DNA of 64,000 nucleotides from Yoonia vestfoldensis SKA53 (GTDB taxonomy: Bacteria; Pseudomonadota; Alphaproteobacteria; Rhodobacterales; Rhodobacteraceae), in assembly GCF_000152785.1 (NCBI RefSeq), contig NZ_CH672414.1, forward strand, positions 2,276,443 through 2,340,442, in the 5' to 3' direction. The position numbers were made by a program, and so were the translations under genes. Below, piece by piece: positions 9,218 to 17,709 of this stretch. Below the pieces are notes generated by a model that was not told the origin of the DNA, made no database searches, and saw only the letters and a program-made list of their open reading frames with translations. Position 1 is the stretch's first letter, and the number at the start of each line of letters is the position of its first letter.

Positions 9218-9637
9218 TTAAGACTTGCCCATGTCCACTGTGCGCAGCATCAGCGTACGCATCGTGGTCAGCACTTCGAGATTGTTTTGATACTGGCGGC
9301 TCGCCTCCAGCATATCGACCAGCTCTTCGTTCATGTCGACGGGGGGCATGTAAACGAAGCCCTCCTCATCGGCGAGCGGGTGGCCCGGCTCGTGCACGCG
9401 CTGTGCTTCCCGGTCCAGCGCGACAATCTCTTTGACATCCACTGTCGCGCGCTCGGCGTTCCTGATACCGCCCTCAAACGCCGTCTGGAAAACAGGTCGC
9501 AAAGGGCGGAACGTTTGCTCTGCGCTACCCGACCGCGTGTTGGCGTTTGCGATATTCGACGCCACTGTGTTCAGCCGCACCATCTGCGCGGCCATCGAAC
9601 GGCCGGCAATGTCAAAGACGTTCTTGATATCAGCCAT
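9218..9637 (-). CDS. flgC: Flagellar proximal rod protein FlgC
   Basis: FlgC (139 aa) is a proximal rod subunit. The N-terminus has the rod motif MVRLNTVASNIANANTRSG, and the C-terminus has the helical block NEELVDMLEASRQYQNNLEV. The ATG overlaps the flgB stop by one base (TAATG), indicating translational coupling. No fliE follows, although in many bacteria fliE is linked to flgBC; here flgD comes next. Confidence 0.95.
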   Translation of the reverse strand: MADIKNVFDIAGRSMAAQMVRLNTVASNIANANTRSGSAEQTFRPLRPVFQTAFEGGIRNAERATVDVKEIVALDREAQRVHEPGHPLADEEGFVYMPPVDMNEELVDMLEASRQYQNNLEVLTTMRTLMLRTVDMGKS

Positions 9638-10023
9638 TATTCACCTTTAATCGCGGTCATCAGGCCGGAAATCCGGCGGTTGAGAAACGACAGCGTCGTC
9701 ATGTAGCGCAGCGAATTCTCTGAGAACTCCATTTGCTCGACTGACAGCTCGACAGTATTTCCATCCAAGGATGGGTTCAGCGGCACGCGATACTGCACGT
9801 CAACGCCCGATGTGCCGGCAAGATTATCTATATGGCGGCCATCATTTTTGCGAATGGGGCTATCCCCGGCCTGGCGCGCAAGCTCTCGGTCAAAATCGAT
9901 GTCTCGCGCCTTGTAGCCCGGCGTGCCGGCATTCGCGATGTTGGAGGCAAGCATATCGTTCCGCTTCTCTCGAAGCGAAAGCGCCGATGCCTGAAAAGCA
10001 ATATGGTCTTTTATTGCGTTCAC
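9637..10023 (-). CDS. flgB: Flagellar proximal rod protein FlgB
   Basis: FlgB (128 aa) is a proximal rod protein. The frame remains open upstream, but a GTG at 10023 preceded by GAGGA gives the family start and length. The motif LREKRNDMLASNIANAGTPG is the FlgB signature. The GTG lies about 28 bases downstream of the predicted transcription start of a sigma-54 promoter at 10062-10077. It is the first gene of the flgBCDEFGHI operon. Confidence 0.94.
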   Translation of the reverse strand: MNAIKDHIAFQASALSLREKRNDMLASNIANAGTPGYKARDIDFDRELARQAGDSPIRKNDGRHIDNLAGTSGVDVQYRVPLNPSLDGNTVELSVEQMEFSENSLRYMTTLSFLNRRISGLMTAIKGE

Positions 10024-10049
10024 CTTATTCGTCCTCGCAGTCTGTGTTC

Positions 10050-10065
10050 TGGTCCAAGATTTGCA
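10050..10065 (+). promoter_or_regulatory. Possible second sigma-54 promoter, plus strand, sharing the -12 element
   Basis: On the plus strand TGGTCCAAGATTTGCA also satisfies GG-N10-GC and has a perfect TTGCA -12 element, though the -24 element beyond TGG is weaker. The TTGCAA core is its own reverse complement and serves both this match and the flgB promoter. Predicted transcription would start near 10076, about 22 bases before the ATG at 10098. Confidence 0.5.
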
Positions 10066-10077
10066 AGTTAAGTGCCA
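10062..10077 (-). promoter_or_regulatory. Sigma-54 (RpoN) promoter of the flgB operon
   Basis: Reading on the minus strand the sequence is TGGCACTTAACTTGCA. It matches the sigma-54 consensus (TGGCAC, five bases, TTGCA) with the invariant GG-N10-GC spacing. The predicted start of transcription is near 10051, giving a short leader before the flgB GTG. Sigma-54 promoters need an enhancer-binding activator; none is visible in the window. Confidence 0.85.
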
Positions 10078-10097
10078 AACCAATGGCGGAGACGAAA

Positions 10098-10796
10098 ATG
10101 GTTGAAAAATCTTCAAAGCCCCGGCGTGCGGCACCTAAACCTGGCAGCGCAAGCGTATCGGAGGAATCGGGCAAACCGCTTTCAGCGAAAGCCCCAACAG
10201 CGCGCAAACCGGAAAACCGGCGCAAGCGTCTCACGATACAAGAACGCATCATGGAACACCTTGCAGAGGTTCCTGCGCTTCTGGCTGTATCTACCCTGTC
10301 CCAGATGCTGCGTGACACGGCGCATCTCCCGACACGGTTGGCGATCCAAAGAGCCCGGATCGATGTGCTGCGCGCGCGGACAATCGCCTGCCGCCTTGGC
10401 AAGCCGGCAGACAGCGCGATTACGCTCGCCGCCTTGCTGAACCGTAACGCCAAGGTCGAGGTTGCCCCCGTGGAAGCGCCGGTTCCACCCAAGGAAGAAG
10501 AGCAGGCGGCACAAACCGCAGCACCAGAGCCAATTTTGTCGCCAGATGCGCAACAGGACATGCGTATCGAACTGACAGAAGCGCATATTCACCAAGGTAT
10601 TCAATTGCCCAAGGGCGCCATACTTGTGGTGAATGGCGCTATCGGCTTAAGCCTGATCGAGATGGAAGTGGCCAAGCCAGCCATCGAAGACGCGCCCGAA
10701 GAAGACGTTTCTGGAGTGGTCGCAGATGGTGCTGAAACCGACCAGAACGAAGACAAAACCGAAGACCTAGATGAACAAAACAAGGCGGAGTCCTAA
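10098..10796 (+). CDS. Uncharacterised protein divergent from flgB
   Basis: I do not recognise this 232-residue protein. The ATG at 10098 is preferred over 10083 because GGAG lies six bases upstream and it fits the predicted promoter. Residues 1-45 are basic and rich in Lys, Pro, Ala and Ser; about 50-130 form a helical segment (LTIQERIMEHLAEVPALLAV, later LPTRLAIQRARIDVLRARTI); then come a Pro/Glu-rich linker, a short conserved-looking segment (QLPKGAILVVNGAIGLSLIE) and a very acidic tail. There is no signal peptide or transmembrane helix. Its promoter context suggests a flagellum-linked cytoplasmic role, but that is inference. Confidence 0.75.
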   Translation: MVEKSSKPRRAAPKPGSASVSEESGKPLSAKAPTARKPENRRKRLTIQERIMEHLAEVPALLAVSTLSQMLRDTAHLPTRLAIQRARIDVLRARTIACRLGKPADSAITLAALLNRNAKVEVAPVEAPVPPKEEEQAAQTAAPEPILSPDAQQDMRIELTEAHIHQGIQLPKGAILVVNGAIGLSLIEMEVAKPAIEDAPEEDVSGVVADGAETDQNEDKTEDLDEQNKAES

Positions 10797-10853
10797 CCGG
10801 CCGCCTGAACCCGCGCCCGCAGCTTTCACTTTCCACTTGTTCGGAGTTTCAAA

Positions 10854-11198
10854 ATGCCGCTGTCCATGACGTTTCCCCTAACGGCCTCATTACTGCTTTT
10901 TGCGGGGTTGGCTGATTGTCAGGCGCTCACCAGGTTCACGCAGGAAAGCTATGACTGCACAATGACCGCTGCGCCGCTGGGCCGGATCGTCTTTACCAAG
11001 ATGTCAAAGGGCGCAGCCGGCGTGATCGAGGGCGCAAGCCCAGACAAAATCATAATTACTGCGATATCGGATACCCAGATCGACGGTGAATGGGGCGGCG
11101 AACTGGTCCAGATTCAACGTGAAAGCGGTCGGGTGCGATTCACGCGCGATGCAATCGTATCATCATATGCCTGCAAAGCGGCTCGGTTTCGCATGTAA
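10854..11198 (+). CDS. Small secreted protein of unknown function
   Basis: A 114-residue protein with a hydrophobic N-terminal signal sequence (FPLTASLLLFAGLADC) and a CGGAG-type ribosome-binding site upstream. The Cys after LAD could be a lipobox cysteine, but Asp at the preceding position is unusual, so an ordinary Sec-cleaved periplasmic protein is equally possible. The mature part contains two more cysteines (YDCTM and YACKA) that could pair. It lies between the preceding unknown gene and fliD on the same strand. I do not recognise a family. Confidence 0.7.
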   Translation: MPLSMTFPLTASLLLFAGLADCQALTRFTQESYDCTMTAAPLGRIVFTKMSKGAAGVIEGASPDKIIITAISDTQIDGEWGGELVQIQRESGRVRFTRDAIVSSYACKAARFRM

Positions 11199-11263
11199 TC
11201 GCGGCGTGGCATTAAACCTTGTGAAGAGATTGTCGTTTCTCTGGTTAATACAGGAGCATAGCT

Positions 11264-12913
11264 ATGGCTGAAATCAAGCCCGACATTCTTTCAGCCGTCA
11301 GCCGTGGCGGCAGCGGGATTGAGATCAAGCAACTTGTCACCAGCCTTGTCGCAGCTGAAACAAGCGGCGAACGGTCGCTGAACCAGCGGCGGCTTGACAG
11401 CACCAGCACCACTATTTCCGCGATGGGCCAGCTGTCGCAGCAAGTCGGCACATTCAAGGATGGGATGGCCGCCGTTGCACAGGCAGCGTCGCGTCAGGCG
11501 TCATCCTCGACCAGTGCGGTGACTTTCGAGGTATCCAATGCGGCATTGGCCAGTGACGTATCCGCATCCGTGAGTGTCCAGCGCCTTGCGACCGAACAGA
11601 TACTGAGCTTCAGCTTTGATGCGTCAGTGACCCCCACCAGCGCGGTCAACCAAGGCACCGTGTCTTTGAACACAGCGGCAGGGGACAGTGCTAGCAGTTT
11701 CACGATCGACTCCAGCAACAATACACTCAGCGATCTGACTGAACAGCTGAACGCGATTGATGGCGTCACTGCGTCGTTGCTGGATACGGGAACAGGCTAT
11801 GCCTTGATCGTGAAATCAAAGGTGGGCGAAAACAACGCCCTTGATGCTGACTCGATCACTGCGATCAAAACAGCACTGAAGATGACGAGTGATGCGGATG
11901 AGGGCGTCACCGATGCCACCAACAACCCGCTTGGTGCGGGCAGCACTCTGGTAGCCGCGCAAGATGCGCTTTTGCTGGTCGATGGTGTCACCGTCACGCG
12001 CAGCGAAAATTCCTTTGATGATCTTTTTGTTGGCCACAAGGTCACGTTGAACGCTGTCGGAACATCAACACTTGCCTCGGCTGACTCCAGCACATCCGTG
12101 CAAGAGCGGATCAACAGCTTTCTGACCATCGCAAACGAACTTAAATCCTATTTGACACAGGCAACACAGCGCGGGCTTAACGGCGCTGAACCTGGCCCTT
12201 TGGCGGGGGATGTCGCCGCGCAATCCGTTCTGTCGCGAATGCGCAATATTGCCACCCAGCCCATCACCGGCTTTGGCGACGAGCCGATCTATCTCGCCCA
12301 GATCGGTATCCAGACGGAACGGGACGGAACGCTGACCTTGAACGCCGAACGGTTCGAACGCGCAATCGCGGAAAACCCCGACATCGTGGATGCGCTCTTC
12401 TCCACAAAATACAGCAGTGAAGATCCAAATTTGGAAGTCACCGGCCTCAGCTTTGCGCCTCCAAAGGTTGGGTCCTATGCACTGGTCTATGACCCATCGA
12501 CATCGCCTGCGACAGCCACGCTCGACGGACAGGCGCTCAGCGTCGGGACCAATGATGACGGAGATGTCGTGTTGCGTGCAACTGACGGCGATGCCTATGG
12601 CCTACAGCTGACCCTTGGGTCCAACGAAAGCCTGACGACAACAGTGCGCTATGGCCAAAGCATGGCGGATCAGCTGGAAAGCTATGGCGAAACCCTTCTT
12701 GGCGCGACAGGCCTCATCGCGCGGCGCGAAACAGAGCTTTCGGATAATTTGGCAGGCTTTGAAACCAATCTGGAAGATATCGAAACAAAGGCCGCAGCAT
12801 TGACCGAACGCTACAACATCCGCTTTGGCCGGATGGAGGCCGTGATCACCAGCATGAACAAAACCGGCGAATATATGCAAAGCCTGATGGACGCGTGGAA
12901 CGCGGATAGATAA
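11264..12913 (+). CDS. fliD: Flagellar filament cap protein FliD (HAP2)
   Basis: FliD (549 aa) forms the cap at the filament tip and promotes flagellin folding and insertion. The N-terminus (SRGGSGIEIKQLVTSLVAAE) matches the FliD N-terminal domain. The C-terminal region has the family segment LLGATGLIARRETELSDNL and ends in a coiled coil with a predicted helix (MNKTGEYMQSLMDAWNADR). An AGGAG ribosome-binding site precedes the ATG. It is on the opposite strand from the rod/hook operon. Length is within the broad FliD range. Confidence 0.93.
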   Translation: MAEIKPDILSAVSRGGSGIEIKQLVTSLVAAETSGERSLNQRRLDSTSTTISAMGQLSQQVGTFKDGMAAVAQAASRQASSSTSAVTFEVSNAALASDVSASVSVQRLATEQILSFSFDASVTPTSAVNQGTVSLNTAAGDSASSFTIDSSNNTLSDLTEQLNAIDGVTASLLDTGTGYALIVKSKVGENNALDADSITAIKTALKMTSDADEGVTDATNNPLGAGSTLVAAQDALLLVDGVTVTRSENSFDDLFVGHKVTLNAVGTSTLASADSSTSVQERINSFLTIANELKSYLTQATQRGLNGAEPGPLAGDVAAQSVLSRMRNIATQPITGFGDEPIYLAQIGIQTERDGTLTLNAERFERAIAENPDIVDALFSTKYSSEDPNLEVTGLSFAPPKVGSYALVYDPSTSPATATLDGQALSVGTNDDGDVVLRATDGDAYGLQLTLGSNESLTTTVRYGQSMADQLESYGETLLGATGLIARRETELSDNLAGFETNLEDIETKAAALTERYNIRFGRMEAVITSMNKTGEYMQSLMDAWNADR

Positions 12914-12975
12914 CCGGGTTGCGGCTACGCATTCGGGTCTATGACCAGACAAACAGGCCCTATCGGAACCTGATC

Positions 12976-12995
12976 ATCATGGCGTTTTCCATGAT
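12976..12995. terminator. Hairpin between fliD and tRNA-Thr, weak terminator candidate
   Basis: ATCATGG and CCATGAT form a perfect 7-bp stem with a 6-base loop between the converging fliD and tRNA gene. No clear T tract follows on either strand, so it may only protect 3' ends. Confidence 0.35.
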
Positions 12996-13008
12996 TATGT
13001 TGGAAATC

Positions 13009-13084
13009 TGGTGCCGCTGAAGGGATTCGAACCCCCGACCCCATCATTACGAATGATGTGCTCTACCAGCTGAGCTACAGCGGC
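13009..13084 (-). tRNA. tRNA-Thr (anticodon CGT)
   Basis: A 76-base tRNA with encoded CCA. The acceptor stem GCCGCTG pairs with CAGCGGC; the D arm has GCTC/GAGC; the anticodon stem CATCA/TGATG encloses TTCGTAA, giving anticodon CGT; the T arm contains GGTTCGAATCC. The closely similar E. coli tRNA-Thr(CGU) supports the identity. It lies between fliD and hemY. Confidence 0.97.
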
Positions 13085-13128
13085 GTACCGGTACGGGTGA
13101 TAGCACCCTGATCAGATGGCGAAAAGCG

Positions 13129-14583
13129 CTATTTTGCGTCGTCCTTCGCCACTGTCTCGGCATCATCTGGCAAGGTTTCGTCCGGCACCGGCTGTGACCC
13201 GACGATCAGCGGCAGCATCTCTGTGCCGGCGGGCATCGACACTTCGCCAGCGGGTGGCCGTTTCCATGACAGCGTGTCGAACGCGGCACAATTGCCGCAG
13301 ACAGGCCCCCATTGCGGATGGATATGCTGGCATTTGTCGCAAATCCATTGCGGGCCACGCGGCGCGGTCAGGGCGCGGGTCAACCAGCCGCGCACCACGG
13401 CATCATCCGCACCGACACCCCGTTCGACAGCGGCCATCAGCGCAAGGCTGCGCGCAGTCGGATCGGTTTCGACCAGATCGGCGATATCGCGGCGCGCCGC
13501 TGGAAAATCCTCGGCAGCGACATGCAGTTCGGCCATCAGCATTTTTGCTTCGGGGTGGTCGGGTGTCGCCTTTGTCAGTGTGGCAAACCGTTTAAGCCGC
13601 GCCTGCGGCGTTTCATCCGGTACGATTTCGGCGAAAGCGGTCGCAATATCGGGATGCGGCTGCGCGGTCCAAGTCTTGACCAGCACACGCGACGCATAGC
13701 GCGCATTGCCTTGCGCGATATAACCGCGCGCGGCCATGACAGCGGCAGGGATCAGGTCGGGCGACAGGCGGTTCGCCGCGATCGCGGCTTCTCGGGCTTC
13801 AATCGGGTTGCCCTCGTCGAGAATGTCGCGCGCCTCTGACAGCGCCAGCACGGCGTCGCGGCGCTTGTGAACATCACGCGGCAGGGTGCCGGATTTCAGT
13901 TTCGCACCCAGCGTCTGGCGCGCACCTTTCCAATCGGCCTTGTCCGCCTGCAATTGCAGCAAAACATCCTGCGTTTCGGCATGTTTCGGCTTCAGTGCAA
14001 ACGCCTTTTGCGCCAGCTTTAGCGCAAGGTCCGTGTCGCCTTCTGCCAGTTTTTGTTTCATGATCCCGCGCACCCCGACAAAACGGGTGCGATCATCGGC
14101 CAGCAGTTTCTTATAGGTTTCTTCGGCCTTGCGCCGGTCACCGGTCATTTCGGCGGCCTGCGCGGTCAACAGGTTCGTCAATTGCGGCTGGTGCAGGTAC
14201 TTTTCCGCGCGGGCGGCCTTGGTCATGGCCAGATGTCCTTCGCCAGAAGCAAGCGCCATCATGCCTTCGGCCAGCGCCTCGTATCCTTTGCGTTCACGGT
14301 TGCGGTCGAAATAGCGTGAAATCGCGGTCTCGTCGCCGTTCAGGAAATGATAGCTCGCAGCCAGAAGCGCCAGCAAACGCAGGCCAAGCCAAACCAGCAC
14401 AACCAGCGCGACAAGCGCGACCACCATGTCCAGCGTGCGAAGCGTGAATTCGATCCCCATGACGGCAATCGTCGCACCACCATCGACATCATAAAGCATC
14501 GCAGCGCCATAGGTCAGCGCGGTGACCGTCAGAATGAAAGCGGTGATTTTTATCAATGACCAGATCATCTGTCTCGCTTTCAA
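13129..14583 (-). CDS. hemY: HemY-type membrane protein with TPR region and C-terminal zinc ribbon
   Basis: A 484-residue protein of the HemY N-terminal-domain family, linked to haem biosynthesis gene clusters; its exact role is unsettled. Two hydrophobic segments lie in the first ~65 residues (IKITAFILTVTALTYGAAML and VVALVALVVLVWLGLRLLAL), followed by a long helical, TPR-like periplasmic/cytosolic region. Near the end is a zinc ribbon with CDKC and CGNC pairs around residues 415-435. It overlaps the mitofilin-like gene by four bases and is third in the hemD operon. This is not the protoporphyrinogen oxidase called HemY in Gram-positives. Confidence 0.9.
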   Translation of the reverse strand: MKARQMIWSLIKITAFILTVTALTYGAAMLYDVDGGATIAVMGIEFTLRTLDMVVALVALVVLVWLGLRLLALLAASYHFLNGDETAISRYFDRNRERKGYEALAEGMMALASGEGHLAMTKAARAEKYLHQPQLTNLLTAQAAEMTGDRRKAEETYKKLLADDRTRFVGVRGIMKQKLAEGDTDLALKLAQKAFALKPKHAETQDVLLQLQADKADWKGARQTLGAKLKSGTLPRDVHKRRDAVLALSEARDILDEGNPIEAREAAIAANRLSPDLIPAAVMAARGYIAQGNARYASRVLVKTWTAQPHPDIATAFAEIVPDETPQARLKRFATLTKATPDHPEAKMLMAELHVAAEDFPAARRDIADLVETDPTARSLALMAAVERGVGADDAVVRGWLTRALTAPRGPQWICDKCQHIHPQWGPVCGNCAAFDTLSWKRPPAGEVSMPAGTEMLPLIVGSQPVPDETLPDDAETVAKDDAK

Positions 14584-15755
14584 TTCTCACTTAGGGATTT
14601 GGCCAGCATGTCAATCGCCGCGACCGCATCGGCGCGGGCCTCAGCAAGGGCCAGCCAGTCTGACAATTCCGCACGCGCCACTGCGGGCAGTTGCACGATT
14701 TCGGCCAGCGTGTCGTGCAACAGGCCACCCCGCAATGCGGCCTGCGCCCGCGACAACATCGCATCGACATCATCGCCATCACGCGGGTTGACCGACCGGA
14801 CCTGAAACTGGTTGCGCAAGAAGGCCCCAACGCCCGATGTATCCTCGCCTGCGACACCTTCGGCGCGCGCGGTCGTCAGGGCGGCGCGGGCATAATCGGG
14901 AAAACTGTCCTGCAAGGCGACAAGGGTCGGCACGCCGTCTTGCACGGCCAGCAAGGCGTCGGGAGCAGAGGCGCCCAGCACGTCCTCCAGATCAGCAAGC
15001 GCAACACCGAGGGGCGCGCCGCTTTCGACCCCTACCTGCAACCGTGCAAGCGCAGCACGCCCCGCGGCAGCACGGGCAGCAGCGGCGGCGTTTTGCTCGA
15101 TTGCGGCGGCCTCGGCACGGGCAGTGTCAAGTTGGGTTCGTGCCATATCGGTCAATTGCGACAGCTCTGCCCGCAGTGCGGCGACATCCGCTTCGAATTC
15201 CGAGGTGTCACCAGCGGCGCCGTCGCCGGTGGATTCCCCGGCTGGCCTGTTCTCAAGCGCGGTAATCCGGTCTTTGAGTATGGCGACTGTCGCAGTCAGA
15301 TCATCTTGCAGGCCCATAATCTGGACGGCCAGTTCGGCCTGACCGTCGACAAGAGGGGCCAGATCAACGCTTTGCTGTCCATTCAGCTGTTGCTGGATCG
15401 CCGCGATGTGGGCGTCTTGCGCGGTCAGCTGGGCCTGCAAATCCATCTGCGCCGTAGAGGTTGTCAGGCTGGCCACGGCAAACCCGACAGCACCAGCGAT
15501 CAGCCCGCCCACAAACATTGCCAGCACACCGCCACGCGCCTTTGGTGCAGGCGGCACGACAGCGGATTCTGGTGCAAGCTGGGGCTGTTCCATTTCTGAC
15601 GGCGCGTCAGGCGTGATTGAGGCATGATATTCCGGCGGAACCTGATCCGCGCCAGACGACACGGCCTGCGCCGATTCGACCGGTGCAGCTTCGCCAGCAG
15701 AGGCTTTTCGCGGTTTGACAGCGGCACGCGGCCTTTTGGCAGGCTGTTTTACCAT
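14580..15755 (-). CDS. Mitofilin/Mic60-like inner membrane protein
   Basis: A ~391-residue protein from the preferred ATG at 15755 (MVKQPAKRPRAAVKPRK, with AAGG upstream); an ATG eight codons earlier is an alternative. It has a basic, Pro/Ala-rich cytoplasmic N-terminus, one transmembrane helix (GGVLAMFVGGLIAGAVGFAV), a long coiled coil and a C-terminal helical region ending in LSDWLALAEARADAVAAIDM. This architecture plus the position between hemD and hemY is that of alphaproteobacterial Mic60, the relative of the mitochondrial cristae protein. The role in envelope organisation is family knowledge. Confidence 0.85.
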   Translation of the reverse strand: MVKQPAKRPRAAVKPRKASAGEAAPVESAQAVSSGADQVPPEYHASITPDAPSEMEQPQLAPESAVVPPAPKARGGVLAMFVGGLIAGAVGFAVASLTTSTAQMDLQAQLTAQDAHIAAIQQQLNGQQSVDLAPLVDGQAELAVQIMGLQDDLTATVAILKDRITALENRPAGESTGDGAAGDTSEFEADVAALRAELSQLTDMARTQLDTARAEAAAIEQNAAAAARAAAGRAALARLQVGVESGAPLGVALADLEDVLGASAPDALLAVQDGVPTLVALQDSFPDYARAALTTARAEGVAGEDTSGVGAFLRNQFQVRSVNPRDGDDVDAMLSRAQAALRGGLLHDTLAEIVQLPAVARAELSDWLALAEARADAVAAIDMLAKSLSEN

Positions 15756-15840
15756 TTTCGCCTTTTCCCATCCAATCATGTGCCTAACGCAGTTACAGCT
15801 ACACTAAACAACCTACCACCTCTCCTCAAGCGAGGGCAGG

Positions 15841-16557
15841 TCAAAGACCCTGTTCGGCCATCACACGCAACCGTTTCAACGTTGCGGCAATCATCGCGCC
15901 CGCATCCGGCGTCGCGGCTACGCTGAGACTGCGCAGGTTGATCGCGGCAGCGGCGTTCTGGACGGCCGTGCTCATCACGACCACATGCACCGGTGCCGCG
16001 AACGGTGCCTGCCCTGCAAGGATGGTCGCGGTGCGCGGGGAAAACAAGGGCAAGATCACCGGCGCGCCACCCTGCAGCGCCTCGAACGCCGCATCGCTGA
16101 GAGGTTGGGCGACCTGATCGTAGCCGATCACGTCGATGCAACCGATGCCCGCAGCGGCGAGCCTTTCAGAAACGCCACCGCGCGTGTGAACACCATGCAG
16201 ATGCACCAGCGGCCCATCCGGGCGCCGGCTGATGATCTTGTCGGCAAGGCGCGTAGCATCACCCGGCCCGGCGATGACATCAAAACCAGCCTCGCTGGCC
16301 AATTGTGCCGTCTTTTCGCCGACGCACCACGCAGGCAGGCCGCGCGGCAAGGTGGCAGCGCGCGATGCCGCAACACCATGAGCCGAGGTCAGGATCACCC
16401 CTTTAACCTGCGTCAAATCAACCGTGATCGGCACCGGCACGATCTGCAAAAGCGGTGACAGGATGGTGCGCAATGGCCCGACCCAACGCGCGGTGATCTC
16501 TGCGGCAAAGGCCTCGGCCTGTGGGGCCGGGCGGGTCAGGATCAGCGCTGGAGTCAT
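15841..16557 (-). CDS. hemD: Uroporphyrinogen-III synthase
   Basis: HemD (238 aa) closes and rearranges hydroxymethylbilane to uroporphyrinogen III in tetrapyrrole synthesis. The protein shows the two-domain HemD pattern: an N-terminal start [18 protein letters not shown], the middle [15 protein letters not shown], and [18 protein letters not shown] near the C-terminus. Conservation in this family is low, so motifs are weak, but context with Mic60 and hemY is typical of alphaproteobacteria. It is divergent from tsaD across about 70 bases. No hemC is present in the window. Confidence 0.9.
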   Translation of the reverse strand: MTPALILTRPAPQAEAFAAEITARWVGPLRTILSPLLQIVPVPITVDLTQVKGVILTSAHGVAASRAATLPRGLPAWCVGEKTAQLASEAGFDVIAGPGDATRLADKIISRRPDGPLVHLHGVHTRGGVSERLAAAGIGCIDVIGYDQVAQPLSDAAFEALQGGAPVILPLFSPRTATILAGQAPFAAPVHVVVMSTAVQNAAAAINLRSLSVAATPDAGAMIAATLKRLRVMAEQGL

Positions 16558-16626
16558 CGGGATCCCATTGTTTGCAGGCTGGTGCAGTGTTACCTGCGAT
16601 TAACGAACACGCAACAGGATCAATGC

Positions 16627-17709
16627 ATGGCGCGCGCGCTGACTGTCCTTGGCATCGAAAGCAGCTGTGACGATACCGCTTCAGCGGTCGTGCGCGGCCA
16701 TGACGTGCTCGCTTCGGTTGTTTATGGCCAGACCGCGCTCCACGCCGATTTCGGCGGGGTCGTACCAGAGGTCGCGGCCCGCGCACATGCCGAAAAGCTG
16801 GATCATTGCGTCGAAGACGCTTTGAGCGCAGCGGGCTTGCACCTTGCGGATCTGGACGCCATCGCCGTGACGGCAGGCCCCGGCCTGATTGGCGGGGTGC
16901 TGTCCGGTGTGATGTGCGCCAAGGGGCTGGCGGCGGCGACGGGGCTGCCGCTGATCGGCGTGAACCATCTGGCGGGGCATGCCCTGACGCCGCGGCTGAC
17001 AGATCAGGTGGCCTATCCCTATCTGATGTTGCTGGTGTCGGGAGGGCATTGCCAATTTCTGATCGTCGCAGGACCGGATAAGTACCGCCGCCTTGGCGGC
17101 ACCATCGACGACGCTCCAGGAGAAGCTTTCGACAAGACCGCCCGCATCCTTGGTCTGTCACAGCCCGGGGGGCCTGCGGTTGAAACCTCAGGAATAGGTG
17201 GCGATCCGCGGGCGTTCGATCTGCCGCGACCCTTGCTGAACCAGCCCGGCTGCGACATGTCGTTTTCGGGCCTAAAAACTGCGATGCTGCGGGCGCGCGA
17301 TGCGGTCGTCGCGGCCAAGGGCGGGCTGACGCGGCTGGATCAGGCGGATCTAAGCGCGTCTTTCCAAGCGGCCATCGCCGATGTGCTGGTCGAGAAAACA
17401 CGCCGTGCGCTGGCGATCTATCTGGCGATAAAACCCGTAACACCCTGCTTTGCCATCGCGGGCGGGGTCGCGGCGAACCAGGTGATCAGAGGCCGCTTGA
17501 TGCAGCTTTGCGCTAGTTTAGACACTGATTTCGTCGCACCACCCCTGGCGCTTTGCACAGATAACGCGGCGATGATCGCCTATGCGGGAGCAGAACTTCT
17601 GGCCTTTGGCCAGCGCGACGATCTGACCTTGTCAGCCCGCCCGCGCTGGCCCTTGGACAAAACCGCCGCCCCGATGCTGGGATCGGGCAAGAAAGGGGCC
17701 AAGGCATGA
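16627..17709 (+). CDS. tsaD: tRNA threonylcarbamoyladenosine transferase TsaD
   Basis: TsaD (360 aa) transfers the threonylcarbamoyl group to A37 of ANN-decoding tRNAs together with TsaB and TsaE. The start at 16627 ([18 protein letters not shown]) removes a 15-codon upstream extension. The GIESSCDDT motif, the metal-binding NHLAGH, the ASKH-fold segment [10 protein letters not shown] and the C-terminal [12 protein letters not shown] are all present. The stop overlaps the gpsA start by four bases (ATGA), so the two are coupled. Confidence 0.97.
   Translation: MARALTVLGIESSCDDTASAVVRGHDVLASVVYGQTALHADFGGVVPEVAARAHAEKLDHCVEDALSAAGLHLADLDAIAVTAGPGLIGGVLSGVMCAKGLAAATGLPLIGVNHLAGHALTPRLTDQVAYPYLMLLVSGGHCQFLIVAGPDKYRRLGGTIDDAPGEAFDKTARILGLSQPGGPAVETSGIGGDPRAFDLPRPLLNQPGCDMSFSGLKTAMLRARDAVVAAKGGLTRLDQADLSASFQAAIADVLVEKTRRALAIYLAIKPVTPCFAIAGGVAANQVIRGRLMQLCASLDTDFVAPPLALCTDNAAMIAYAGAELLAFGQRDDLTLSARPRWPLDKTAAPMLGSGKKGAKA

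Noticed and set aside
11207-11224. TGGCATTAAACCTTGTG upstream of fliD as a sigma-54 promoter
   Set aside because: The dinucleotide at the -12 position is not GC at the required GG-N10 spacing; off by one base and with a mismatch.
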